Positions 1-7,684 of a DNA stretch of 32,874 bases are shown one piece after another. Location: assembly GCA_021324515.1 (NCBI GenBank), contig JAJPIY010000407.1:1-32874 (forward strand), in the 5' to 3' direction. The notes below the pieces were generated by a model. That model was given only the letters and a program-made list of their open reading frames with translations. It did not search any database and was not told where the DNA came from. Source of the stretch: Planctomycetota bacterium. Its GTDB lineage: Bacteria; Planctomycetota; Planctomycetia; Gemmatales; Gemmataceae. The number at the start of each line of letters is the position of its first letter. The first letter of the stretch is position 1. Made by a program: the position numbers and the translations under genes.

Positions 1-10
1 GGAGCCGCCG

Positions 11-37
11 GAGCCGCCGGGTTAAACCCGGCGGCTC
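11..37. repeat. GC-rich perfect palindrome
   Basis: Perfect 13-bp inverted repeat (GAGCCGCCGGGTT / AACCCGGCGGCTC) around a single central A, preceded by a tandem copy of GGAGCCGCC at 1-18. Sixteen bases (24-39) recur exactly at 4126-4141, so this is a dispersed intergenic repeat rather than a gene-specific terminator. It could still act as a terminator for a gene left of the window. Confidence 0.75.
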
Positions 38-223
38 GCCAGGAGGCACGCCCCAATTCCATGAAGTACTTGCAACTCGCCTGTTTTCTGCGCACAATAA
101 GGACTATTGAGCTTGCCTACCAACCTGCCTAATGGCCTTGCGCCCGCTTCGGAAAAAAGATACACGCCGGTTGTTTACCTCATCGGTCGAAGGGCCGGTG
201 AGTCTGGAAGTAAGGAACCTAAT

Positions 224-1774
224 ATGCGGATCCAGCGTCTGATCCTTACATTTCTGGCCTTCCTTCTCGGCCCGATCCTCAGCAGGGCCGACGACCTTTT
301 GTCAAGTGCCTTGCCTATCGAACAAGCTGTCGATCACTTTATCGATGCACGGCTCCAGGAGACGGGCCTGCAACCAGCCCCGCCAGCCAGCGATGCCAAC
401 TTCATCCGCCGGCTGACCCTCGATCTCGTCGGCCGTATCCCTACCTTGGAGGAAACACGCACCTTCCTCGCCTCAAGTAATACCAGTAAACGCGTCGAAC
501 TAGTCAACCGGTTGATGCATTCTCCCGCCTTCGTGCGCCATCAAGCCACCGAATTGGACACCCTACTGATGAAAGGCACCCGTGGCAGCGTGCGGCCATA
601 TCTTCTGGTGATCCTGGCCGAGAAAGGCAGCTGGGACCGCATCTATCGGGACTTGATGTTGCCTGATGAGAACGACCCCAAGTTAAAATCCGCTGCTGAG
701 TTCTTGCGTCAACGCGTCCGTGACCTCGATAAGCTCACCGCGGAAGTCAGCTCCATCTTCTTCGGTGTCAACATTAGCTGCGCCCAGTGTCACGACCATC
801 CCTTGGTGGCCGACTGGAAACAGGACCACTTCTTCGGCATGAAAGCGTTTTTCAGCCGTACTTACGAAAGCGGGGGACGACTAGCCGAACGTGAAACGGG
901 ACTGGTTAAGTTTAAGACGACCAAGGGCGTTGAACGTTCGGCACAGCTGATGTTTCTGACCGGCAAAGTAGTCAAGCCCGACACATCGAAAGCAGCCCCC
1001 CCGAAATTCAGTGCGCGAGCCGAGTTGGTGAAATTATCCCTGCAACCGGGCCAGCGTGATTTCTTTGCCCGCGCTATTGTCAACCGTATCTGGCACCGCT
1101 TCTTCGGCTATGGCCTGGTCATGCCGCTCGACCAAATGCACTCGGAAAACCCGCCCAGCCATCCCGAATTACTCAACTGGCTGGCGCGCGACCTGGTCGA
1201 ACATGGGTATGATCTGCGTCGACTCATTCGCGGTCTGGTTCTGAGCCGTGCTTATGCGCGTGAGAGTCGCTGGGACAAAGGCGAGGTTCCCCGGCCAAAC
1301 TTGTTCGCCGTGGCGCGCGTGCGGCCGTTGACGCCCATGCAGCTGGCCGTGTCGCTGCGCCTGGCCGTTACCGATCCTCAGACGCTGCCGCCGATGAGCA
1401 AGCCAGAGGAACTGGACAAACGGCTGCAAGGCTTGGAAGCGAGCGCCGCGGACCTGGCTCGGTCCTTCGAGCAACCTGGCGACGATTTTCAGGTCGGCGT
1501 CGGTGAGGCGTTGCTGTTCAGCAACGGCGTCGCCATCGAAAAAGATTTGTTGGCCGACGGCGGCGATCGCCTGCTGAACCGGCTCAGACGACTCCAGACC
1601 GACGACGAGGCGATCGATCTGGCCATGCAAACCATCCTGGGCCGTTTGCCGCGCGACGACGAACGCAAACTGCTTGGCAATTACCTCAAGCAGCGGGCAG
1701 ATCGGCCGGCTGAGGCACGGCGGCAAATGGTGTGGGCGCTGCTGACCAGCGCGGAATTTCGTTTCAATTATTGA
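224..1774 (+). CDS. DUF1549/DUF1553 domain secreted protein
   Basis: 516-residue protein of the planctomycete DUF1549-DUF1553 type, function unknown. The ATG at 224 is preferred over the in-frame TTG at 107 because it is followed directly by a signal peptide (residues 1-22, MRIQRLILTFLAFLLG...) and has a purine-rich TAAGGA site at 211-216. The DUF1549 part (about 31-200) contains RRLTLDLVGRIPT and ends in CAQCHDHP at 186-193, which includes a canonical CxxCH haem-attachment motif. The DUF1553 part (about 305-516) has AIVNRIWHRFFGYGLV, HPELLNWLA and the usual C-terminal LLTSAEFRFNY. It is shorter than many family members and has no extra cytochrome domain. The gene is followed 18 bp later by the DUF1501 gene, the usual partner, so the two are probably co-transcribed and exported together. 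The role is not established; covalent haem binding is an inference from the CxxCH motif. Confidence 0.93.
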   Translation: MRIQRLILTFLAFLLGPILSRADDLLSSALPIEQAVDHFIDARLQETGLQPAPPASDANFIRRLTLDLVGRIPTLEETRTFLASSNTSKRVELVNRLMHSPAFVRHQATELDTLLMKGTRGSVRPYLLVILAEKGSWDRIYRDLMLPDENDPKLKSAAEFLRQRVRDLDKLTAEVSSIFFGVNISCAQCHDHPLVADWKQDHFFGMKAFFSRTYESGGRLAERETGLVKFKTTKGVERSAQLMFLTGKVVKPDTSKAAPPKFSARAELVKLSLQPGQRDFFARAIVNRIWHRFFGYGLVMPLDQMHSENPPSHPELLNWLARDLVEHGYDLRRLIRGLVLSRAYARESRWDKGEVPRPNLFAVARVRPLTPMQLAVSLRLAVTDPQTLPPMSKPEELDKRLQGLEASAADLARSFEQPGDDFQVGVGEALLFSNGVAIEKDLLADGGDRLLNRLRRLQTDDEAIDLAMQTILGRLPRDDERKLLGNYLKQRADRPAEARRQMVWALLTSAEFRFNY

Positions 1775-1792
1775 TCACGTAGGAGCAATCGT

Positions 1793-3106
1793 ATGGCCCC
1801 TAATCGACACTCGAATTTTTGTGGCTCGCCGTTGCACGCAATGGATCGCCGCAACTTCCTGGGCACGGCTGTCGCCGGTGCAGCCGCCTTCGCGGCAGAC
1901 ATGACGCAACTGAACGTACTGCAACACCCGGCCCTGGCCAGCGAACTGAAGAAGCAGCAGAAGCGGTGCATTCTCCTCTGGCTGGCAGGCGGCGCCAGCC
2001 AACTGGAGACCTGGGACCCCAAGCCTGGTGCCCCCACCGGTGGGCCGTTTCGGGCCATTCCTACCTCGGTGCCGGGCATTCACATCTCCGAGCTAATGCC
2101 GCAGATGGCCAAGCGGATGAAGCACACTTGTATCCTTCGCTCGTTGAACACGCGCATCGGCGATCACGGCGGCGGCGCCCAGCTGATGATGCGCGGTCGC
2201 CGGGATGAGCCGAACCTGAAATATCCCGATCTCGGCGCTGTCTTGGCGCGCGAGCTAGGTCGCAGAGACAGCCAAGTCCCCGATTATGTGTCGTTTTACT
2301 TCGCCACCGAAGGCCGCAGCATGGCCCCTGGAACGGCGGGCTTCCTCGGCTCACGCTATGCACCGATGGAATTGTATACCAGCATGGTGCCCGAAAACAT
2401 TCGCCGCCTCGATAGCATCAACGACCTCGACCACAAGCAACGCGCCGAGTTGCGGGAGCTGCTGAGCAAGCAGTTTGCCCAGGGGCGAGCGTCGTCGAGC
2501 CTGGATAGCCACAACGAAGCCTATCAACGGGTGCGCGGCCTGATGGCCAGCGACAAACTCTTTGATGCCACCCAAGAACCACCCAAGGTCCGCGACCGTT
2601 ACGGCCCGACGCTTTTCGGCGAACAAGTGATGGTAGCGCGGCGGCTGGTTGAAGCGGGGGTGCCGTTCGTCCGCGTCGCTCGGGCCTGGTGGGACAGTCA
2701 TGGGCAAAACTTCGAGACGCACCAGGAATTGGTCCCGGAGCTGGATCATGTTATGGCTGCGCTGCTTGACGATTTGCAAGAGCGGGGCCTGCTGGACCAC
2801 ACTTTGGTCATCACCCTGGCCGAGTTTGGCCGTACGCCGAAGATCAACCCCAGTCTGGGACGCGACCACTTCGCTACCGCCTGGAGCGCCACGTTGTCCG
2901 GCTGCGGCATCCAAGGCGGCAGCGTCTGGGGCAAGACCGATGCCAAGGGCGAGCATGTCGTGGAAGGCGAGGTCGGCGCCGCCGAACTGTTCGCCACCAT
3001 TTACCGAGCACTGGGCATCAATCCGCAAAAGAACTACTACGTCGGCTCGCGACCGGTGCCCTTGACGGAGCCGGGCACCAAGCCGATCAAGGCGATATTG
3101 GCGTAA
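1793..3106 (+). CDS. DUF1501 domain protein with Tat-like signal
   Basis: 437-residue DUF1501 protein, a family distantly related to alkaline phosphatase/sulfatase folds. The ATG at 1793 has an AGGAG site about 10 bp upstream. An inner Met at residue 17 begins MDRRNFLGTAVAGAAAFAAD, a twin-arginine-like export signal (RRNFL plus a hydrophobic stretch). Family motifs seen are LWLAGGASQLETWDPKP, IRxL/ILRSLNTRIGDHGGG, RLVEAGVPFVRV, WDSHGQNFETH, LVITLAEFGRTPKIN and GRDHFATAWSATLSGCGIQGG. The conserved Asp/His residues (D in WDSH, H in GRDHF) fit a metal site, but that assignment is inferred. It sits between the DUF1549 and WD40 genes with 18-bp gaps on each side, indicating one operon whose products are exported across the inner membrane. 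Confidence 0.95.
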   Translation: MAPNRHSNFCGSPLHAMDRRNFLGTAVAGAAAFAADMTQLNVLQHPALASELKKQQKRCILLWLAGGASQLETWDPKPGAPTGGPFRAIPTSVPGIHISELMPQMAKRMKHTCILRSLNTRIGDHGGGAQLMMRGRRDEPNLKYPDLGAVLARELGRRDSQVPDYVSFYFATEGRSMAPGTAGFLGSRYAPMELYTSMVPENIRRLDSINDLDHKQRAELRELLSKQFAQGRASSSLDSHNEAYQRVRGLMASDKLFDATQEPPKVRDRYGPTLFGEQVMVARRLVEAGVPFVRVARAWWDSHGQNFETHQELVPELDHVMAALLDDLQERGLLDHTLVITLAEFGRTPKINPSLGRDHFATAWSATLSGCGIQGGSVWGKTDAKGEHVVEGEVGAAELFATIYRALGINPQKNYYVGSRPVPLTEPGTKPIKAILA

Positions 3107-3124
3107 CAGACGAGAGGGGCGGCA

Positions 3125-4099
3125 ATGAAAGCTATCAAGGATATTCCTATTAATGGAATCGCTTTTGCGTTAGTCCGAGTGCCAAGCAGCAACCGTCTGT
3201 TGTTCGGCAGTTCGGATTTCCAAGTATATGATCTCGATCTCGCAGCGGATAAGTCAGGGCCGAAGGTATTGGGCGCCCATCAAAGTTACGTCACCGGCTT
3301 AGCGTTGGCTGGCACGCTCGCTATTTCCGGCGGCTACGACGGTCGGCTCATCTGGTGGGACATCGAGACGCGCAAACAGATCCGCGCCGTCGAAGCCCAT
3401 ACAAAATGGATTCGTAAAGTTGCTCTTTCTCCCGACGGCAAGATGGTCGCTAGTGTCGGCGACGACATGGTGTGTCGGCTGTGGAACGTCGCTGACGGCA
3501 AGATGCTCTACGAGCTGCGCGGCCATCACGAGCGCACCCCCCACCATTTCCCATCGATGTTGTTCGTCTGCACCTTCGCGCCGGACGGCCAGTCCTTGGC
3601 CACGGCCGATAAGGTCGGCCACATCGTCGTTTGGGACACGGCCAGCGGCAAGCCGATCAAGACGCTGGAAGCGCCGGGCATGTACACTTGGGACCCGGTG
3701 CAACGCAAACACTCGATCGGCGGCATCCGCGCCCTGGCATTTTCCCCGGACGGCAAGTACCTGGCCGCGGGCGGCATCAGCAAGATCGGCAACGTCGATC
3801 ATCTCGACGGCAAGGCCCGCATCGAGGTGTTCGATTGGCAGAAGGGGGAAAAGGCGCACGAACACATCGACGACAAATTCAAAGGGCTTGTCGAGCACCT
3901 GGTGTTTCATCCCAAGGGCGATTGGGTGCTCGGCGGCGGCGGCGCTAACGACGGTTTCTTTTTGTTCTTCGATCTCAAGACGAAGAAGGCCCTCCGTCAA
4001 GAAAAAGCGGCGATGCACATTCATGCGTTTGCACTCGATGAAAAAGCCGAGACGATCTACGCGGCCGGATACGGGAAGATTCAGAAATTAGAAGTTTAG
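3125..4099 (+). CDS. WD40 repeat protein
   Basis: 324-residue WD40 beta-propeller without an obvious signal peptide. Repeats are recognisable by their WD-like ends (LIWWDI, CRLWNV, IVVWDT) and by SPDGK turns (ALSPDGKMVASVGDD, AFSPDGKYLAAGG). The ATG at 3125 follows a GAGAGGGG site. It is 18 bp downstream of the DUF1501 gene, and WD40 proteins often follow DUF1549/DUF1501 pairs in planctomycetes, so a scaffold or interaction role for that pair is plausible but unproven. The stop codon TAG at 4097-4099 lies within GTTTAGCCGC (4094-4103), a ten-base string that also starts the large palindrome at 32695, so repeat insertion may have set the C-terminus. Confidence 0.93.
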   Translation: MKAIKDIPINGIAFALVRVPSSNRLLFGSSDFQVYDLDLAADKSGPKVLGAHQSYVTGLALAGTLAISGGYDGRLIWWDIETRKQIRAVEAHTKWIRKVALSPDGKMVASVGDDMVCRLWNVADGKMLYELRGHHERTPHHFPSMLFVCTFAPDGQSLATADKVGHIVVWDTASGKPIKTLEAPGMYTWDPVQRKHSIGGIRALAFSPDGKYLAAGGISKIGNVDHLDGKARIEVFDWQKGEKAHEHIDDKFKGLVEHLVFHPKGDWVLGGGGANDGFFLFFDLKTKKALRQEKAAMHIHAFALDEKAETIYAAGYGKIQKLEV

Positions 4100-4105
4100 C
4101 CGCAG

Positions 4106-4183
4106 TTTCTCCCCGCCGCCGGGATAAACCCGGCGGCTCGCTACGGCTCCCCTACAGTGAGCGGCGGGGTTTCTCCCCGCCGC
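4106..4183. repeat. Two GC-rich hairpins between convergent genes
   Basis: Hairpin 1 is 4115-4137 (GCCGCCGGG, 5-nt loop, CCCGGCGGC). Hairpin 2 is 4161-4183 (GCGGCGGGG, TTTCT loop, CCCCGCCGC). A 14-bp direct repeat TTTCTCCCCGCCGC occurs at 4106-4119 and 4170-4183. Sixteen bases of the first hairpin match the window-start palindrome. They lie between a plus-strand WD40 gene and a minus-strand NHL gene, so they may serve as a bidirectional transcription stop, but neither has a T-run and the repeat nature is clearer than the terminator role. Confidence 0.7.
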
Positions 4184-4193
4184 AGGCTCGCTA

Positions 4194-5246
4194 TCACCCC
4201 ACGCGGCGCAGCAAGGTCACGCGGCCGGGTTCGACCCATTCGACGACGAAGATATTGCCGTCGCGGTCGAAACAGGCGTCGTGGGGATGCACGAATTTGC
4301 CCGGCAGCCACTCTGCCGGCTGGCGACGCATTTTCAACCCATCGAGCACTTTTTTGCGCCATTCTGGGTCATCGCCTAGATGCACGATCGGTTTGTTGTC
4401 CTTGTCGAACAGAGATACGCGCGCATGTAAGTCTGGCACCAGCAACACCTCCTCGCGGATATCGAAATGTGCGGGAAAGAGCAAATCCTTGACGAAGCCG
4501 ATGTGTCTGCCGTCCAGCGTGAAGTATTGCAAACGGGCATTGGCGCGGTCGGCGACGACCAGCGATGGGGTACGGCCCTTGCGGTCATCCAGCCACAGCC
4601 CATGCGGCGTCTTCATTTTGCCGGGTTGGTCTCCGAAGCCGCCCCAGGTGCGGACCCATCGGGCGTTTTTGTCATACTGGTGGATGTAGTGGGAGCCGTA
4701 GCCGTCGCCGACGTAGAAGCCGCCATCCGGCGCGAAGGCCACGTTGGTCGGCCGATAGTGGGCAACGCGTGAATAGACGCCGGCTTCCAGCGGATAACCC
4801 AGCTTCCACACTTCCTCGCCCTGGAGTGTCGTCTTGATGACTTGGCGATTATGAATATCGCTCAAGTAGAGAAATTGTTCGCCGCCTTCCTTACGAATGT
4901 CGATGCCGTGGCCGCCGGGATAGTAACTCTTGCCGAACGAGCGGACATACTTGCCCTTGGGATCGAAGACGACGATGGTGTCCATCGCCGCGCGGCCGAG
5001 TCCCTGGTGCTTGATATAGACAAACCCCGCGTCGTCGATGGCGACGCCGTGCGTCGTCTCCCAACGGAGGTGGCGGGGCAGTTCGCCCCAGTTGTGAAGG
5101 CACTCATAGCGATAGTCGCCTTGGCCGATAATGGGGTTTTTGGTCCCACTTTTGTCACGGGTGCCGAGGATGGCCGGGGCGGCGCCGCTGACTAGCGCCG
5201 CCATACCGACCGCCGTCGTTTGCTTGAGGAAAGCGCGTCGTCTCAT
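4194..5246 (-). CDS. NHL-type six-bladed beta-propeller protein, Tat signal
   Basis: 350-residue exported beta-propeller. The N-terminus MRRRAFLKQTTAVGMAALVS is a clear twin-arginine signal (RRRAFLK followed by a hydrophobic region to about residue 27), and a GGAG site lies upstream of the ATG. The mature part carries NHL-like repeats: HGVAIDDAGFVYIKHQG, HGIDIRKEGGEQFLYLSD, NVAFAPDGGFYVGDGYGSHYIHQYD, PHGLWLDDR, VADRANARLQYFTLDGR and VHPHDACFDRDGNIFVVEW. These resemble the peptidylglycine-lyase-like and NHL families used as scaffolds or lyases; no catalytic assignment can be made. The next gene on the minus strand (hydrolase, 5320-6267) is 73 bp upstream, so they may share a transcript. Confidence 0.9.
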   Translation of the reverse strand: MRRRAFLKQTTAVGMAALVSGAAPAILGTRDKSGTKNPIIGQGDYRYECLHNWGELPRHLRWETTHGVAIDDAGFVYIKHQGLGRAAMDTIVVFDPKGKYVRSFGKSYYPGGHGIDIRKEGGEQFLYLSDIHNRQVIKTTLQGEEVWKLGYPLEAGVYSRVAHYRPTNVAFAPDGGFYVGDGYGSHYIHQYDKNARWVRTWGGFGDQPGKMKTPHGLWLDDRKGRTPSLVVADRANARLQYFTLDGRHIGFVKDLLFPAHFDIREEVLLVPDLHARVSLFDKDNKPIVHLGDDPEWRKKVLDGLKMRRQPAEWLPGKFVHPHDACFDRDGNIFVVEWVEPGRVTLLRRVG

Positions 5247-5319
5247 GGCAGATGCTCCAGGAAGTAGGGGGTAGGAGATAGTTCGTAAGGTATGCTCCTG
5301 CGGCGCTGGCGGCCATAGC

Positions 5320-6267
5320 TCACTCGGCTGCCCTAGGCGGTCCCATTTTCAGATAGCGGTCGAACCAATCGGCCAGGGTTTCTGTGTCCTTGAGGATGGT
5401 CAACCAGCCGTGGCCGCAATCTTTCTTCACGATGAGATGGGCCGGCACACCAGCCTCTTTGAGCTTGGCGATCATTCGCTCCGATTGCTGCAAGGGCACC
5501 AAGTTGTCTTTATCGCCATGAATTATCAAGGTCGGCGGATCATCTCGGCTGACGTGGCTGATCGGCGATATGTCGTGGAGAAGCTCCCGTACCTTCTTTT
5601 CGTCGGTGACGCGCTGGAAAATACTTTGGTCCCAATCAAAAACATGAAAATCGACCGCTGCCCGGAAACGCCGGTCCATGTTTTTGCAATCGAGGATAGC
5701 GCCGTCTTTGCCCCAGTTGAGAAAATCGGTCGGCGGAAAGAAGCAAGCCACGGCCTGGACGCGGCTGGAGACGCGGTCTACCGGGTCTGGAGCTTTGGGA
5801 TCGCCTGCTGCGCCCGCCGTGCCTATCATCAGCGCCAGATGCCCACCGGCCGAGCCGCCGGTAATGCCCAGGCGATCGGGGTCGATGTGATACTCCTTGG
5901 CGTGAAAGCGGATGAAACGGACAGCGCGATGCACGTCGTCAAGAATTTCGGGGATGGTGAACTTGGGCTGGGTGCCGTGAACCACGGCGAAGACGGTATA
6001 GCCCCGTCGCAGGAAGGGAGCGTACATTTCGGGGCGAATGGCGCCAGGGTGCGAGCGCCAGCCGCCACTGACGACGAAGAGGACACCCAAGCCGTTGGGC
6101 TGCTCCTTGGGAACAACCACGTCCATCGTCAGGGCCAGGCCGGCCTTGCGGCCATAGATTACGTCGCGGGTGCGGACATAGGAGGAAACATCTTCAGCAT
6201 CAATGGCACGGGCCGCCAGCAAGACGGCCAGGCAAGCCAACAGCGGGGATTGCAGCAGTTTGCGCAT
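5320..6267 (-). CDS. Secreted alpha/beta hydrolase (esterase/acetyl xylan esterase-like)
   Basis: 315-residue alpha/beta hydrolase of the BD-FAE/prolyl-oligopeptidase-like class. The ATG at 6267 is chosen over the in-frame TTG at 6285 because a clean signal peptide follows (residues 1-25, MRKLLQSPLLACLAVLLAAR). The catalytic triad is visible: nucleophile S139 in GGSAGG, acid D254 in HGDKDNLVP, and H286 in CGHGW. An oxyanion-type VVSGGW lies at 65-70. Length and motifs fit esterases acting on small acyl or carbohydrate esters in the periplasm; the substrate cannot be read from the sequence. It is encoded just upstream of the NHL propeller gene on the same strand. Confidence 0.93.
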   Translation of the reverse strand: MRKLLQSPLLACLAVLLAARAIDAEDVSSYVRTRDVIYGRKAGLALTMDVVVPKEQPNGLGVLFVVSGGWRSHPGAIRPEMYAPFLRRGYTVFAVVHGTQPKFTIPEILDDVHRAVRFIRFHAKEYHIDPDRLGITGGSAGGHLALMIGTAGAAGDPKAPDPVDRVSSRVQAVACFFPPTDFLNWGKDGAILDCKNMDRRFRAAVDFHVFDWDQSIFQRVTDEKKVRELLHDISPISHVSRDDPPTLIIHGDKDNLVPLQQSERMIAKLKEAGVPAHLIVKKDCGHGWLTILKDTETLADWFDRYLKMGPPRAAE

Positions 6268-6725
6268 ACGGACAAGGAACCTCAAAACCCAAAAGGGGCG
6301 AAAACAACGGCTGATGTGTTCAGAGTAACCGCCGCAAGCGCCCTGTGCAATGGCTCAATCACGGGTTGGGTTCGCCGGCGACGCAACAAGGACAGAGCAA
6401 GCGGCGGCGGCACTTCGCAGTCGGCGATTGGTTGTTCGTAATGTTGGATCAAAACGGCGGGGCTTGAAGTGGATGAAAGACACATGCTTGGAACTGTGTG
6501 GCTCAAAAGGGTTTGAGATACTCTCGATCTACGGAGCTGGGATTTGTTCCGCTGTGCCTATCCTCCCCATTGGTTGCCCGGCATTTGAACCAGGCTGCAA
6601 ACCGCGCTGTACTGCTTATCCGCAGAACAAGAAATAGGGCGGAAACCGCCCGATTTTTCGATAAAACGGGGTTATGCAATTAAAGGCTTCCGAGATTGTA
6701 AGCGAGGGGAAGAAGGGAGACCATC
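6268..6725. other. 458-bp intergenic region with one terminator-like hairpin
   Basis: Lies between the minus-strand hydrolase and the plus-strand FAH gene (divergent), so promoters for both should be here, but I see no convincing -35/-10 pair. Short reading frames (for example a 95-codon frame ending at 6637) have no ribosome site or recognisable family and are not called. The only strong structure is the hairpin at 6637-6658. A tRNA-like GTTCAAAT string on the minus strand near 6590 does not fold as a tRNA. Confidence 0.6.
6637..6658 (+). terminator. Rho-independent terminator-like hairpin
   Basis: GGGCGG (6637-6642), AAA loop, CCGCCC (6646-6651), then GATTTTT with five T at 6654-6658. In plus orientation it has the form of an intrinsic terminator, yet no recognised plus-strand gene ends before it; it lies about 70 bp upstream of the FAH gene, so it may end a small unrecognised transcript or attenuate the FAH mRNA leader. 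Confidence 0.5.
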
Positions 6726-7580
6726 ATGCAATTGTGCAAGGCGCGGTTAAGGACGGGAGAAGTGGAAGTCGGAGTCGTCCGCGAAGGGCGTGCATATTTT
6801 TTGCGTCGTGGAGGGACAGACGGGCCGAATACTCTCAGCGATTTTCTCTACGCCGCGGACCCTGCTGAGCTTGTTCGTTCTCGTTGTGCGGATGATACGG
6901 GTGTCCCACTCGATCGTGTGCAGCTGCTGCCGCCTGTGGACCAACAGGAAGTGTGGGCAGCAGGCGTGACCTACAAGCGCAGCCGGGAAGCGCGCGAGCG
7001 GGAATCGGCAGGCGCGGCACGCTTCTACGATCTTGTCTATAACGCCGCGCGCCCGGAGCTGTTTCTCAAAGCGACGCCGCGGCGTGTGGTAGGGCCCGGG
7101 GCAGCGGTACGCATTCGCCGCGATAGCCGTTGGAACGTGCCAGAACCGGAGTTGGCCTTGGTCGTGTCGCCGCAAATGAAGATTGTCGGCTATACCATCG
7201 GCAACGACATGAGTTCGCGCGACATCGAGGGTGAAAATCCCCTCTATCTGCCGCAAGCGAAAGTGTACGACGGCTCGTGTTCGCTGGGTCCGGTCGTCAC
7301 CTTGGCTGCCACTATGCCGCCGCCGGAGCATGTGACCATTCGTCTGACCATCACCCGCGGCGGCGCGGTGGTGTTTGAAGGCTCGACCAGCCTTTCGGCG
7401 ATGAAACGCTCTTTCGAGGACCTCGTATCGTGGTTAGGACGCGAGAATAGCTTTCCCGATGGCGTCATTCTGCTGACCGGCACCGGTATCGTGCCCCCAG
7501 ACCACTTCACCTTGGAACGGGGCGACGACATTGCTATCGACATCACCAACATCGGTACATTGCGAAACTGGGTTGAATAG
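6726..7580 (+). CDS. FAH-family protein, 2-dehydro-3-deoxy-D-arabinonate dehydratase-like
   Basis: 284-residue fumarylacetoacetate hydrolase-fold enzyme. The FAH metal-site pattern is present: E140 and E142 in VPEPELALV, and D161 in GNDMSSRD, with K179 in LPQAKVYDG. The stretch from PELFLKAT through VVGPG, RxDSxWxVPEPE, ENPLYLPQAK to TGTGIVP and TNIGTL resembles, as I remember it, the archaeal 2-dehydro-3-deoxy-D-arabinonate dehydratase (KdaD), which makes 2-oxoglutarate semialdehyde from pentose-derived acids. That substrate is an inference; other FAH members hydrolyse or isomerise catechol-pathway acids. The ATG follows GAAGGGAGA at 6712-6720. No sugar dehydrogenase or semialdehyde dehydrogenase gene is adjacent, so context neither supports nor opposes the assignment. 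Confidence 0.85.
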   Translation: MQLCKARLRTGEVEVGVVREGRAYFLRRGGTDGPNTLSDFLYAADPAELVRSRCADDTGVPLDRVQLLPPVDQQEVWAAGVTYKRSREARERESAGAARFYDLVYNAARPELFLKATPRRVVGPGAAVRIRRDSRWNVPEPELALVVSPQMKIVGYTIGNDMSSRDIEGENPLYLPQAKVYDGSCSLGPVVTLAATMPPPEHVTIRLTITRGGAVVFEGSTSLSAMKRSFEDLVSWLGRENSFPDGVILLTGTGIVPPDHFTLERGDDIAIDITNIGTLRNWVE

Positions 7581-7684
7581 GTATTCTCCCCTTGCTTTGT
7601 CCGCGTTGACGGCGGCGAGGCTTGGCGGTATGGTGCCGCGCCGCCCGAGGGTAAGGCGGATTAGGACAAGCGGGAGGAATGGAA

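Noticed and set aside
5410-6441. Long 343-codon reading frame opposite the hydrolase
   Set aside because: It is antisense to a gene with a complete catalytic triad and signal peptide, has no ribosome site and resembles no family; high GC keeps antisense frames open.
6560-6610. tRNA-like GTTCAAAT on the minus strand
   Set aside because: The closing pair of the T-arm would be G-G, the acceptor arm is too short before ACCA, and no D or anticodon arm can be formed.
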